From positions 59,316,716-59,380,715 of the forward strand of contig CM060969.1 in NCBI GenBank assembly GCA_030765045.1: DNA of 64,000 nucleotides, in the 5' to 3' direction. The translations under genes were made by a program, and so were the position numbers. Source of the stretch: Tenodera sinensis. Taxonomy: Eukaryota > Arthropoda > Insecta > Mantodea > Mantidae. Below are positions 1-11,300 of this stretch, piece after piece; the first letter of the stretch is position 1; each line of letters opens with the position of its first letter. Below the pieces are notes generated by a model. That model saw only the letters and a program-made list of their open reading frames with translations, was not told the DNA's origin and searched no databases.

Positions 1-569
1 TACTTTGACGCAAACGCTCCTCTCCGTCGAAGACGGCGCCTTTAAGACCTATAAGATCTCGTGTTTGGTGTCTGGACTAGCTCTAGCAAGAGGTCCTAAT
101 CTCAGGGTATGCATGAGTTATGGTAGGAATGGAACCAAACGAAGAATTAACCAACATATCACTTTATTTGTAAATTTCCAGATTTGTAGAGAACTGCCGA
201 CGATATTTAAATAGAATGTAACTTTGTAACTTCAACTACAACGTTATAACACTTTAACTTTGTCACCCTTTAGCAACCGCCGAATTATGTATACGCGCTA
301 GCTTACGTACAACTCCCAAGTTGCACGTGTGTTATCTAGACTTGATTCAAGACGAGTGTGTCTTATGTTGCATTTGTTTTTGCGTGAGCAACACGAAGGA
401 AGCGATTTCCATTGGCTAACTTTAGAGCACGTCATGGTAAGATAGGAATCAGCCCGCTGAATCGTTAGAGCTTTGCACATACAGTAATTGTAACCTTATC
501 ACTCATTTAAATCTGCCTAGGCTTCCATTTTTGAGACTTTAACAGATTCAGCTTTATTACATCTTCCCC
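1..569. other. intergenic or intronic, nothing recognised
   Basis: No coding similarity, RNA gene or repeat that I can name. If the host gene begins upstream of the window, this lies in one of its introns. Confidence 0.4.
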
Positions 570-1389
570 TTAACTATTGACTAGAATCTCCTTTTGTTTC
601 TTTCTATAATCAAATACATATATTGACATTATAATTTCGGTTTCAACTTCATTACAATAATTGCATCCAATTTGGTATATGCCAGATTTTCTGTTAGGTG
701 GAATAGCGTCTTTGATGTTTGAAAGTAGCAGGTTTTTTGTGGAGTAATGGTTTACTGGTGCTAGCTGAATGTTGTATTCCTTGAACACTTTTTTTAAATT
801 TATCAAAGGCCCATGGATGATATGTGAATTTTTGGAATGTCATTTTTGTTTCTGTTGCTGTGAGTGTTGTAGTTTCTTTTAGTAATTTTTTCTTTTCTGC
901 TCGTTTTACTTTTTATCTACTAATTCCATGGGGAAGCCGTTTTTTTTTTTTTTTTTTTTGCTATTTCAATTATCTTGTAATATTCTGTTTTGTATTCTTC
1001 TGCTGGAAGAGGGATGTTCACCAATCTACGTGTTAAACTATTGAAGATTGCTTTTTTGTGGCTTCTTGGATTGTAACTATTAGCTTTTATGTAGTTGTCC
1101 ATCTGCATTGGTTTCCTGTGAATGCCGAAGTTTATTCTATCCTTGTTTTTTATTATTTTTAGATCTAAAAATGGTAATTGATCATCTTTTTCCACTTCCA
1201 CTGTGAAACTTATTCTTTTGTCCTGGATGTTTTTTGTCTTGGAAGTTTTAACGCATCACTGGTGTGTCTTTTGGAACTATTGCAAATATGTCATCTACGT
1301 ACCGCTGCCAGAGTTTGAACTTCCACGGGAAACCTTTTGTGATCCTTATTTCTAATGAAGTCATGTAGATATTGCGCCATCTTACTACG

Positions 1390-2390
1390 ACATCTTTAAT
1401 TCCCTAACTAAATATCTGCCTCTTTCGACTAATTCCTATCTGCAAGATCTTCCAAGATAGAGCAAGGTCACGTAAACCAACATGTGTATAAAGAAACAAT
1501 TTATGTAAATAATTTCAATGGGTAAAACAATATATAATTAAGCCAAGAAGAGGCTTATTATGACATTGCGTTAAACACTGGTGAAGTTAATAGGCCGTGA
1601 AACCTCAAAGAAATTATATACACAATTTCAAACATTACAACAACTCAACGCTTAAACAATCTCTCAACCTAAGATTTCTTGTTTCTTATAATTAATTGCA
1701 GTCCTTTTAATAATTGCTTCACATAAATCCCACATGCAACCCCTTTAAACTTTACCTGGCCTTAACAGTTCTTCTTGATTCTCACAATTCCTTACAGTTA
1801 ATGATCGCTTCACATTAATCTCACATACCATATTTAAAACTCAACCTTCACTACAAATAACATTTAAAACTTGACCTTCACTACAAATAACATTTAAAAC
1901 TTGACCTTCACTTCTGTTATTCTTTATAACCTTACTACAACCCCTGAATGCTCCTATACCTGACCAAAAGTATTTAATATTAAACACATATTGACCTTCA
2001 TTAAATGCAAACAGTTGTCTTTGTACTGCTGGATTGCCAAGGTCAAGTTCCCTTGACTCACCACATAACTACTAGCCGACTCCGTATCATGTTAACTCTT
2101 TCTTCTTGCTAATGTAGACATCACTGGCTGAATGTCCTTTCCTAAGGAGTTACGACTTGACTGATTAACCAGTGTACATGTATATGTATGAAAACTTTAC
2201 TGGTAACTCTAAACCAGCAAGGTCTGGCTAACTGTTGCTCTGTCATTGAAGACTCAGTTGTGTACTTCCAGTGTGTGAAGGCCAGACAGCCTTAATACCC
2301 AAAGTCCATGAAGTCAGCCATTCCAATAATAAGACATACTCCCTCTGGCTGTTCCCAAGCCTTTGGTAATTTCTTTTATGTTAAACACGG
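1390..2390. other. unidentified insertion inside the PLE
   Basis: PLE coding stops after motif B on one side and resumes before motif C on the other, so this block of about 0.9 kb is foreign. It has no ORF of note and no terminal repeat I could find. Boundaries are approximate. It contains the 30-bp tandem repeat listed separately. Confidence 0.5.
1831..1914. repeat. 30-bp tandem repeat, about 2.8 copies
   Basis: Three consecutive units share the pattern catttaaaacttgaccttca followed by ctacaaataa. Unit 1 has two substitutions and unit 3 is partial. Confidence 0.85.
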
Positions 2391-3101
2391 TATTACTCTT
2401 AATACTGTTACAATATCTGCCAAGAACGGTGGGAGAGGGTTGCCCATTGCTAAACCTGAAGTTTGTCGGAAATACTTTGTTTGGAACTGGAAGAAATTTT
2501 GTTCTGTGCATAATTTGGTAAAGTTCTATGTACTCTGCAATTTCTGATGACATTCCAGTGATTTGAGCCAGTTTTTGATCAGTGGTGGGAGTTTTTTTAT
2601 TGGTGTACTGGGGAATAACGACTTTACATCGAAGGAGACAAGGGTGTCCTCTCCTGTTAATTTGAAGTCCTTAATGTGTTCTATCAGTTCATAACTATTT
2701 CTTATGCTCAAACTTTCAAATTTAGGTAATGAGTTAAATTTGTTGGATAGCCATTTTGCCAGTTTGTACGTTGGTACCTATGCTGCTAATTATGGGTCTT
2801 ATGGTGATGTCTGGTTTGTGTATTTTGGGTAAACCATAGAGTCTAGGTACGGTTGGGTTATTTGGTTTAACTGCATATTTGTTATTATGCTGGAGTTTTG
2901 TATGGTTTTTTCAAAGGTTTGAACACAAGTGCAGGTTTTTGTTGATCTTTTCATTTAGCATTGTTTCCATTTTTTCTATGTAATCTGATTTATCCATTAT
3001 TACTATTTTGTTCCCTTTGTCTGCCTTGGTGTATACTACGTTTTTCTGTTTTAAAGAATGGATAAGGTTTTGTTTATTTTTGTGACTTGATCTGTTTTTT
3101 A

Positions 3102-4275
3102 TTCACAAAAGGTTTCCTGTAGATGTTCAAACTCCGGCAGCAGTACGTAGATGACATATTTGCAACAGTTCCAAAAAGACACATCAGTGATGCATTAAAA
3201 CTTCTAAACATCCAGGACAAAAGTATAAATTTCACAGTGGAAGTGGAAAAAGATGATCAGTTACCATTTTTAGATCTAAAAATAATAATAAACCAGGATA
3301 GAATAAACTTTGGCATTCACAGAAAACCAACGCAGACGGACAACTACATAAAAGCTAATAGTTACAATCCAAGAAGCCACAAACAAGCAATGTTCAATAG
3401 TTTAACACAGATTGGTGAACATCCCTCTTCCAGCAGAAGAATACAAAACAGAATATTACAAGATAATTGAAATAGCACAAAAAAATGGCTTCCCCAAGGA
3501 ATTAGTAGATAAAAAAGTAAAATGAGCAGAAAAGAAAATATTACTAAAAGAAACTACAACATTCACAGCAACAGAAACAAAAATGACATTCAAAAAATTC
3601 ACATATCATTTTGATAAATTCAAAAAAGTGTTCAAGGAACACAACATTCAGTTATCACCAGCAAACCATTACTCCATAAAAAGCCTGCTGTATTCAAACA
3701 TCAAAGATGCAAAGTAAGAACAAATTAGAAACTAAACGCTTAACTTATCTTAGTAATATTGCAATTGAAATAATATAAATACAATTGAAACAAACATTGT
3801 TTCAAGTTGACTCCAACTCATTCTCAAAGCTATGGAGTCAACTCGAAACAGTGTCAGCACAAAAGAACTTGCAATATTACTAAGATAAGTGAAGCTTTTA
3901 GTTTCTAATTTGTTCTTACTTTAGATTCGTGTTGCTTCACTGTTAATAGCTACATTATTTCCTTAATCAAAGATGCTATTCCACCTAATAAAAAGTCTGA
4001 CATATACCAAATTGAATGCAGTGATTGTAATGAAATATACATAGGAAAAACCAAAAGAAATTTAGAAATTAGATCCAAGGAACATGTTAGGAACATCAAG
4101 AACAAACAATTGGAAAAATCAGCAGCTGCCTTTCACTTTTGGACAAAAAATCACAACATAAAGCCAGAACCGAAACTCCTCAAACACATAACCAGGCTTG
4201 AGTTGCAAGTTTCTATCAGTGTTGCCAAGTTACAAGACCAATTCGTATTTAGCAACAAATGCAACAAATTCACAA
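3102..4275 (+). pseudogene. Penelope-like retroelement, plus-strand arm with GIY-YIG end
   Basis: This is the same PLE family as the minus arm, in the opposite orientation. The two meet at about 3101/3102, where the sequence cacaaaaggtttcc begins this arm. It starts just before RT motif C (QQYVDDIFATVPK), continues through LPFLDLKI and HRKPTQTDNYIKA, and reaches a GIY-YIG-type nuclease at about 3990-4090 (IYQIECSDC, then IYIGKTKRN and RSKEH). Frameshifts occur near 3415-3470, and a 255-bp hairpin insertion splits the linker. It is a dead copy. 5' truncation with an inverted partner is a recurring PLE configuration. Confidence 0.85.
3711..3965. mobile_element. 255-bp insertion with long inverted repeats, 11-bp target duplication
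   Basis: The PLE coding sequence is interrupted between two copies of atcaaagatgc (3700-3710 and 3966-3976), which look like a target-site duplication. Inside, about 52 bp starting agtaagaacaaattag return as a near-perfect reverse complement ending ctaatttgttcttact (about 3925), with two mismatches. Roughly 40 bp then follow before the second target copy. The long inverted repeat and 9-11 bp duplication recall Mutator-like MITEs, but the asymmetric tail does not fit a simple TIR element. Confidence 0.65.
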
Positions 4276-5125
4276 GAAATAAATGAAAGTTTTAAATATT
4301 CTATGTAAAACAAGCAAATGTGCTGCATAATTTGAAAAATACGGAAATATTATGCACATTAATAAAATGTGTAAAATATGTCATTATATGCACATTAAAA
4401 TCTTATTTAAATTGTTAGAAATTTAGTAATTCACTCACATGCCAATTGAGTATACTTTCTGGCAACAGAGGAAAAAAATATGCATTTTCATATGTATAAT
4501 TCCTATCCCTGATGATGAATGATACCATCTATGTGGTAAGAGCAGCCATAATTACAACATAAATGTTACCTGCTTTTATAAAGTTTTGCATGATACAAAC
4601 TGCAATTCATGTAGGATGCTTAGCTTTGGTAAATCAACATTCTGTTTTAATACATTAAAAAACTAATAAAATAAAAAAGTGCCTCTCTTTATTTCCTATA
4701 TACGCACTTATACTAACTAGAGGAAGTATTTCATTCTATCCAAAAATTTCATAGTGAGATTTCATTGGAAATACATGCGCATATGTGTGTGCATGTGTGT
4801 GCGGCTGTACCAATTACCTTCCAAGATTATGACACCCCACCCCAAACTACCCTTTTAATGGAAAATTCTTGAAAATTATGTGTGTGCATGCATAACAGTT
4901 TGCATTTTCTTCTAAACATGTCAATGTATTCAATTCATGGTATTTTAAATATTTGTATCAACTGCAAATATGTTGTGATATTTGGCCACAGTATCCAGGG
5001 TCCGTACTTTTGTTTATTTAGGGCTTTAGAGAGATGTTTGTCCAATGCAAATTTGTGACTGAGAAACAAAATCACACAGAAATATTGTGCATTATAATTA
5101 TTTTTGTGAATGATCTTTCTTCCAG
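4276..5125. other. intronic sequence with a possible hAT end fragment
   Basis: At 4300-4430 is a stretch rich in ATGCACAT/TATGCACATT motifs resembling the ends of the two CGGBP1-like hAT copies elsewhere in the window. The rest is unremarkable AT-rich DNA ending in a polypyrimidine tract before the exon at 5126. Confidence 0.35.
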
Positions 5126-5322
5126 ACTGAACCATTTGATGACCTGTTAAGCTATAAAGGAGATCTCATAATAGGACTGAAATTTGTTCCTCCTGATGTA
5201 ACTGCAGCAGTCCAGAAGAAAGGAAAGCGTTCATCACGTGGTTCATTGCATGTTCTTGTGAAAGAGGCAAAAAATCTCACAGCAATTAAAGCCAACGGAA
5301 CTTCAGATCCTTTCTGTAAAAG
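5126..5322 (+). CDS. btsz: Bitesize / synaptotagmin-like protein, C2B exon 1 of 3 seen
   Basis: The exon runs from a cttccag acceptor to a gttagt donor, 197 bp, and leaves two bases of a split Ser codon (AG/C) that the next exon completes. It begins TEPFDDLLSYKGDLIIGLKF, a linker before C2B, then reads GSLHVLVKEAKNLTAIKANG and TSDPFCK, the start of a C2B domain. In the first calcium-binding loop the usual leading Asp is Lys (K-A-N-G-T-S-D), while the SDP Asp is kept, so full calcium coordination is unlikely, as is common in Slp C2B domains. Family members bind Rab27 through an N-terminal domain and phospholipids through C2 domains, and act at the apical membrane and in exocytosis. The N-terminal part and C2A lie upstream of the window. 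Confidence 0.85.
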
Positions 5323-6189
5323 GTTAGTTCATCATTTCATTTATTCCAGTATATAAAGAACTCCATTAGCTCCAGTTGTTTATCTTTACTTTCTCTACTG
5401 CTTACCTGTATAGTAAGTAAACAAAGTAAACAAAATATTCTATTCCAACTTAAATTCAATATGGAGATATTTCACTGAGAATACATGTTTTGAGATGCCA
5501 TGAATAAAAAAAGAAAATTTTTTTTTAAGATAAAGGGATGTGTGTGCATGTGTGCAAAATCTCAAAAAAAATCTGATGTGTTGCACTCACATGACTTTCT
5601 CTACTCTTGTACTAACCATTCTTACAAACTCTTATTCCTATATCTTCTTCATGTTAGTTGAGATAAACATTTGTACAACTTATTGCTATTTTCCTTGTAG
5701 GTGCAAGGGGAATGTTAGAATACAGTAGGCTTTGTGCGATTGTCAAATCTTTTAAAGCTTTGAGATTCTGTTGTCTTTGCACACTTAACATAAAAAAAAA
5801 TGAACAACGATGACCTATTTCACGAAAGTTCTAAGTTTTCCGAAACTCACGCACATAACAAGGAATATCTCCGAATATCTCTTTCTTATTTGGACATAAA
5901 TTGTGTATTTTAACAAGATCTACATTTTTTGTTTAGTATGATTTGGTCTGTCTCTAACAGCATACCAGTTATGCAAAAGTCGTCCAGAGTAAATATGACT
6001 ACAGGGGCTATGGCCAGAAAATTCAAGATATACATTTCATTTGTCACAAAAATATCTCAAACATATGACATTTTAATCAAAATCATTAGGGCCATTTTAA
6101 AGATAATCAAAATTTTCGAAAACTTTTCCATGTAAAGGGTAGTTTAGGGTGGGGCTATTTTCTTCAAAATCTTCGTGTCGCATCCTTGA
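5323..6189. other. intron, nothing recognised
   Basis: AT-rich intronic DNA downstream of the donor at 5323. No convincing coding or terminal repeat signal. Confidence 0.4.
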
Positions 6190-6420
6190 AAGACATTAAA
6201 CTTAAATACCAACTTTGGTTTTTAACCGACTTTTTGTTTTTGAGCTATGCTGTCCACAGACTGACAGACTGACACACAGACACACACACACGGACCTTTT
6301 TCTAAAAATGCTTTTTTTTTTGGATTCAGGGGGTCTCAAAACATATATTTCCGGTGAAATCTTGATATCGAATTTTTGGGTGGAATACAATACTTCCCCT
6401 ACTTACCAGTAGAGAAAGTA
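6190..6420 (+). repeat. interspersed-repeat 3' end with a GACACACAGAC-type tract
   Basis: A tract of gactgacagactgacacac and acacacacacggacc is followed by gggtctcaaaacatatattt and aacacttcccctact-like sequence ending tagagaaagtaat. From memory this resembles a common arthropod LINE 3' end, but no RT is attached, so the class is uncertain. Confidence 0.4.
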
Positions 6421-6912
6421 ATATAATGCAGGTTAAACACCAAGCTTAGTAATGAAGTTTTGTTTTGCAGCATACCACACACTTCCAAATCAAACTTTTC
6501 TATGTAAAACAAAATGTATTTTCCCTGTTTTTAGAGAAGTATTTTTCAACTTTTCCAAATAACCAAGCAATCATATATGAGGAGGTACTTTTCAAATCAT
6601 TATGTCCATGAGAGCAAATTTTTCAGGAGAAAAGAAATACTAATAACTCCTAAACCCTTGGAGATAAATTGAAGTTTTAAAAGTACAAAACAGTGTACGA
6701 ATTCCAAGATTAAGGATGTATTTTCACTGTAATCATTTCCAAAACATAAATAAATAATAATTACCATCTGAAGGTTATTTAATCCTGGAATATAAAGTAA
6801 TTACAATACTAAGTCACCATTGGGGTAATTTGTCTGTGATGTGTGACTGCCTTTGTGGTTTACCAGGAGAAATACGAACTGGTTTGAGAATTTAGTGCCA
6901 TTCTGGCAGTTT

Positions 6913-7013
6913 GTCACAATAGCTCAGTGGTAGAGCAGCCGCCCGGTAAGCGGAAGGTCTGTGGTTCAAATCCCAGTTGTGGCATTGAATTTTTAAGTTC
7001 CAGTTCTACCTCT
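6913..7013 (+). mobile_element. tRNA-derived SINE copy
   Basis: The head folds as a tRNA. The acceptor strands GTCACAA and TTGTGGC pair (6913-6919 with 6977-6983). The A-box is TAGCTCAGTGG and the B-box GGTTCAAATCC. The anticodon stem GCCGC/GCGGA frames the loop CCGGTAA, giving a Thr-like GGU anticodon but with C instead of the conserved U at position 33. A tail, ttgaatttttaagttcc then agttctacctct, follows the head in this copy and in those at 54190-54300, 54641-54711 and 58797-58858. The dispersed copies and shared non-tRNA tail mark it as a Pol III SINE and not a functional tRNA gene. Confidence 0.8.
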
Positions 7014-8367
7014 CAAACTTTGTACAAGTTAATGTTTTCTTAGAAGTCCCGATGTCTAATTATTCTGAAAAAACTATTAAGGAATGAGTTAATGCAATAT
7101 TTGTTTGCTGAACTCATCAACAAAATGTGAAATTACTGAGTTTAATTCCTTCAAAGTCTCAACTGTCCCTGTCTCTATCAAATGGACAATTTCTCTACAT
7201 CAATTTGTCTGCACTGAATGTTTTGGTGTTCATTGTTGACAATCTATTCCCATGCATTGGCACTCATTCTTGACAGTCTATCGATGTGTGATTGCTTGGA
7301 GGAGTAATGGCTTCATATGGTTTGAAGTGGACCAAATGGTGGACAAAATACAATTTGAAGTAAATCCTGTAATTCAAGTCTTGTTTGCTTGGAAACTAAT
7401 AAGGTTAGACATGAAATGAATTTACCAATCTATATAGTGTGTTCAAACCATCACAAATACACATAAAACTCAATTTCTTAAAAATGTGGACTTAATACAA
7501 TTTGAGAAGTACCTTCCCATATGTGGTATCCAGATTTGAAAAAATAGTTTTTTTTGTGCTATTTTGCAGTTTTTCATAAAGAGGGGATATGTTACAATTC
7601 TTGATCCAGTAAATTTACACTACCCATATGCATACTGTTTTCATGAGTAATAACAGTCTTGGAAATTGTTATTTTGGTTTTGGCATCTACCGTTACTGTA
7701 TCACAATTTTGGAATGACTATTACATAAACCTGCAACTCCCCTTCTATCATGCTAAGCAGTCTAAGTCAAAAGTGGAAGCTGACACACTTCCATTTCCCC
7801 ACTCTTTGGGGCCTGTGCATTCATATCCTTGGTAATCCAATATTATTTGGATATACTATTCCAATGGCATTCTCTATTCTTTTATATAAAGCAGTAAATA
7901 ATTCAAGGAAATTGTACCATTTGTCTAAATACACAGTACTACTCAGATTAAGCACAGGCTCCATTATGTGCGACCTATCTGACGACGGGCCCTTAAACCC
8001 TAATCACTCACTCCATTATGTGCATGACTGTGGAGCCTGTTAAACCCAAGTCTTTTGCTCCTGTGTTGTCAATCCCTTTGCCAGTGTAAATAAGCTACTA
8101 AAGACGTATCCTGATTTCCTTTAACAAAGATCAAAACCTTTTATGCCAAATCTGGCCCTTTTATTTTTATATACTGCTTCAAACACAACCAGTCCTTCCA
8201 AGCACATCAAGCTTTTGCCAACAGTGAGCTTTTGACCAGGAATGCAATTTCTATAGCAGTTTTCACGTTATGAAGGCACAATGGCTCTTGTAGAGAATCA
8301 GCAGTATGTTGCTCTGCCACAATTACTGGAGTTTTGCTAGTTGGTTCCTGAACCACTGTTCAAATCT
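7014..8367. other. intron, nothing recognised
   Basis: No element identified. The phrase cactccattatgtgc occurs twice within about 60 bp (near 7960 and 8010), possibly a small local duplication. Confidence 0.4.
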
Positions 8368-11300
8368 GTTGTTAGCTAATGCTGGATTTCTGACAATGAA
8401 GTCATTAATCGTCTTGCTCTTCAATATTTTTCACTGATGGATGGAGCACCAGAAGTGGCCGGGCATATTTGAAGGTGGTCTCGATCCATTTCCTCTTGCA
8501 GATCACATAGAGGACAGAGTGGTGAAGAATATATCCCAGTTCTGTTTAAATGTTTCGCCAGACAATCATGTCCTGTAATCAACCTAAAGGTTGCAACTGC
8601 TGTTTTTCGAGGATACTCAGGAATTACTGTTTGAATGTTTGGTAGTTCCCATCTTTCATTTTTTGATTTTTCATAGTAATATTTTGCAATAATTTTTTTG
8701 AATTCAGAGTTGACTAATCTTTTAGATTAACTATAGATTTTTGTACAGTGCTGGTACCCTTTTTTGCAAGAAAATCAGCTTTCGCATTACCACTCAGTCC
8801 ACAGTGAGCTGGTATCCATTGGAAGACTAGGTGTTTTTGAAGTGCTGTTAGATGGGTAAGGATTTTCCAACAATTGTTTGGTTTTTTGGTGACAACTTGG
8901 AAATAATTGCTATAATTGCTGCCCTGGAATCTGAGAGAATAACTGCTTGCTGAAAATGTGAAATTCTGCACAAAAGATTTTGTAGGGCCATTCGAATAGC
9001 TTCAATTTCTCCATCAAAGTTAGTAGTTCCATAACTTAAAGATTTGTAATAGGAAAAGAGGCGACATGTGACTCCAGCACCTGCTCCATCTTGGTTTGAT
9101 ATCAGTGATCCATCAGTATAAATATGGAGCCATTCGTGTTCTGGAAATCTAGTATGGATTGTTTCTAATGCCAATAATTTCACTTTTCTTAACTTCTGTC
9201 AGGTGTAAATAATATGTGATGTATAATGTTTGTCGGATTGACTTTAGATATGAAGTTTTCCTTTGAATTAGGAAGGTACACATTCTTCTTGATGTCTTGA
9301 ATTTTGGAAAGAAAGTTCTCCTGAGTCTTTAGTGTATGTGTAAAATTTCTCTAGTGCCATGTATTGAATGGGAGTCTGATCAACTTTTCGTGTTGAATAA
9401 GAGCCACTTTTTCTATTTCATATTCAATGGGGCATTGATTGGTTAGTATTTCCATAGCTGCTATTGGTGTGGTTTTGATAGCACCTGTAATTAATCTCAG
9501 ACTTTGGTTTTGAAAGATTTGAATCTTTTTTGTGTTTGCTATTACAAGAACTTTGCTGCAGTAAGTAAATAATGGCTTTATATTGTGACTTTGGTGGGTG
9601 TAAAGTAAAGAAGACAGATGTAGTCGAGATAAAGAAACACTTTTATTTCCGTAAACACTAACTTTGTACACTCGTTGCAACAGCAAGAAAGTCTTTACCG
9701 ATTCACCAACAGCACGGCTCTGAATTCGTAACACAAAAACTGTCCCTTCTCACACTTTACCGCTATTTATATCTCCCAGGCACTATTCTGGAAACTTCAG
9801 GAAAGTTCAGTAATTATTGCGGTGAAATACAAAGCAGAAAATTCCAGAAGTCTCTATCCCATTCTCTCTTTCGGCAAGTGCCCCAACAATGCGGCCATTC
9901 TCTGTTTCTTCCCTTCGGCTCCTTTGCGGTAGTGCCGACAATAATGTGATGGGCGACAATGTATACATTGTATGTTGTGTTAAGAGTTGCTCTGGAACAT
10001 CCCCACTTCATTCCTGTTAGACGTTTTAACAGTGAAAGGTGCCTCTCTGCTCTTTGTATTACACTTTCTATTTGTTTGGTCCATGTAAGTTTAGTATCAA
10101 ATGTAACTCCTAAATACTTTGCTTCCTTTGTTTCTGGTAATTGTTGAGCCTCAAAATTTAGTTTTATTTTTAGTGGCTTTTTTCTTAGTGAAAAGATTTG
10201 GTAGTTTGATTTTGTCATATTAACAGTCATTAAATTTTCTTTGGTTCACCTTTGTAAGTTAGTTAAGGATTGTTGCATGGTTTTTTCTAGTTCTGTACTT
10301 TTGCTTTTTGGTTTTGAAGTCCACATTACTAAGTCATCAGCAAATAGTGCACACTTCACACCTGATTTTTGTATTTGTTGTGGCAGATCGTTAATAAATA
10401 TATTAAAAAGTGTTGTGCTGAGCACTGCGCCTTGTGGTAAGCCACGGTGTACTTGTTTGTATTTAGATATATTTCTTCCATATCTGGTTGCAATAAAGCG
10501 TTGTGTTAGGAAGTGACATAGCCATGAAAACATTGGACCTTGTATCCCTATTTTTTTTACTTTCTTTAGTAGTTTTGTTCTGCATATAGAATCATATGCA
10601 CTTTGGAAATCAATAAAAACTGATAAATTATCTTCTTTTCTATTGAAGGAGTCTTTGATTTCTTGACTGAGAAGTAAGACTTGTTCATTTGTAGAGTGGA
10701 GCTCTCTAAATCCAGCTTGACATGGGGAAATCAAATTTTTTTATTCTGGAAACCAATTTAACCTGTTTGACACCATTCTTTCCATCACTCTTGCTATTAT
10801 GCTAGTAAGAGCTATTGGTCTATAATTTTTTATTTCTGATGCTGTTTTGTCTTTCTTCAAGAGTGGGACAATTATTGCCTTTCGCCATTGAGAAGGTACA
10901 GTGGTTTTCCAGGATAGATTGTAGAGTTTTAGTAGTTGTTGTTTTGCTGTTTTTCCAAGGTTTTTTATGAACTCTGGATGTATGTGATCAGGTCCAGGAG
11001 ACTTTTTGTTTTTTAGATTATTTATTGCAATGTTCAGTTCTTGCATATCAAAATTTTGAAAAAAGATATTGCACTGAGTGTTAGGATCACATTCTCTTTC
11101 TTGTTTCAAATCTTTCTTAAATTCTTTACGTTCCTTTTTATTATTTCTTGTTACTTTATGTGAATTAGCATAATATTTATTGAATGTTTCGGCTATCTGC
11201 ATCATTTGTTAATATTTTACTGTTGTGTATGATAGGTGTGCTGTTGTTTTCTTTCCTGTCCTTGACATTTTTTATGAACTCATGAGCTTTGTTACCATCT

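Larger units (their letters stand above)
570..3101 (-). pseudogene. Penelope-like retroelement (PLE), minus-strand arm, broken
   Basis: Read from high to low coordinates, the minus strand shows reverse transcriptase blocks in PLE order. At about 3040-2940 is a KADKGNKIVIMDKSDY block, at about 2850-2780 PRLYGLPKIHKPD, at about 2650-2610 VSFDVKSLFPS (motif A, catalytic Asp), and at about 2480-2430 QTSGLAMGNPLPPFLADI (motif B). At about 1310-1280 comes QRYVDDIF (motif C), then LPFLDLKI near 1170. The arm ends near 640 at the start of a GIY-YIG domain (GIYQIGC), so the endonuclease is cut off. Stops and frameshifts occur throughout, and about 0.9 kb of foreign sequence separates motif B from motif C. 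PLEs insert by target-primed reverse transcription using RT and a GIY-YIG nuclease. The copy is dead. It lies head to head with the plus-strand arm that starts at about 3102. Confidence 0.85.

Noticed and set aside
1380..2430. gatattg words at both sides of the PLE insertion as a target duplication
   Set aside because: The two copies are in opposite orientation and so cannot be a direct target duplication.
6913..6983. Possible functional tRNA-Thr(GGU) gene
   Set aside because: It folds well but has C at position 33 instead of the conserved U. The same head and tail occur in dispersed copies, one with a different anticodon. It is a SINE head.
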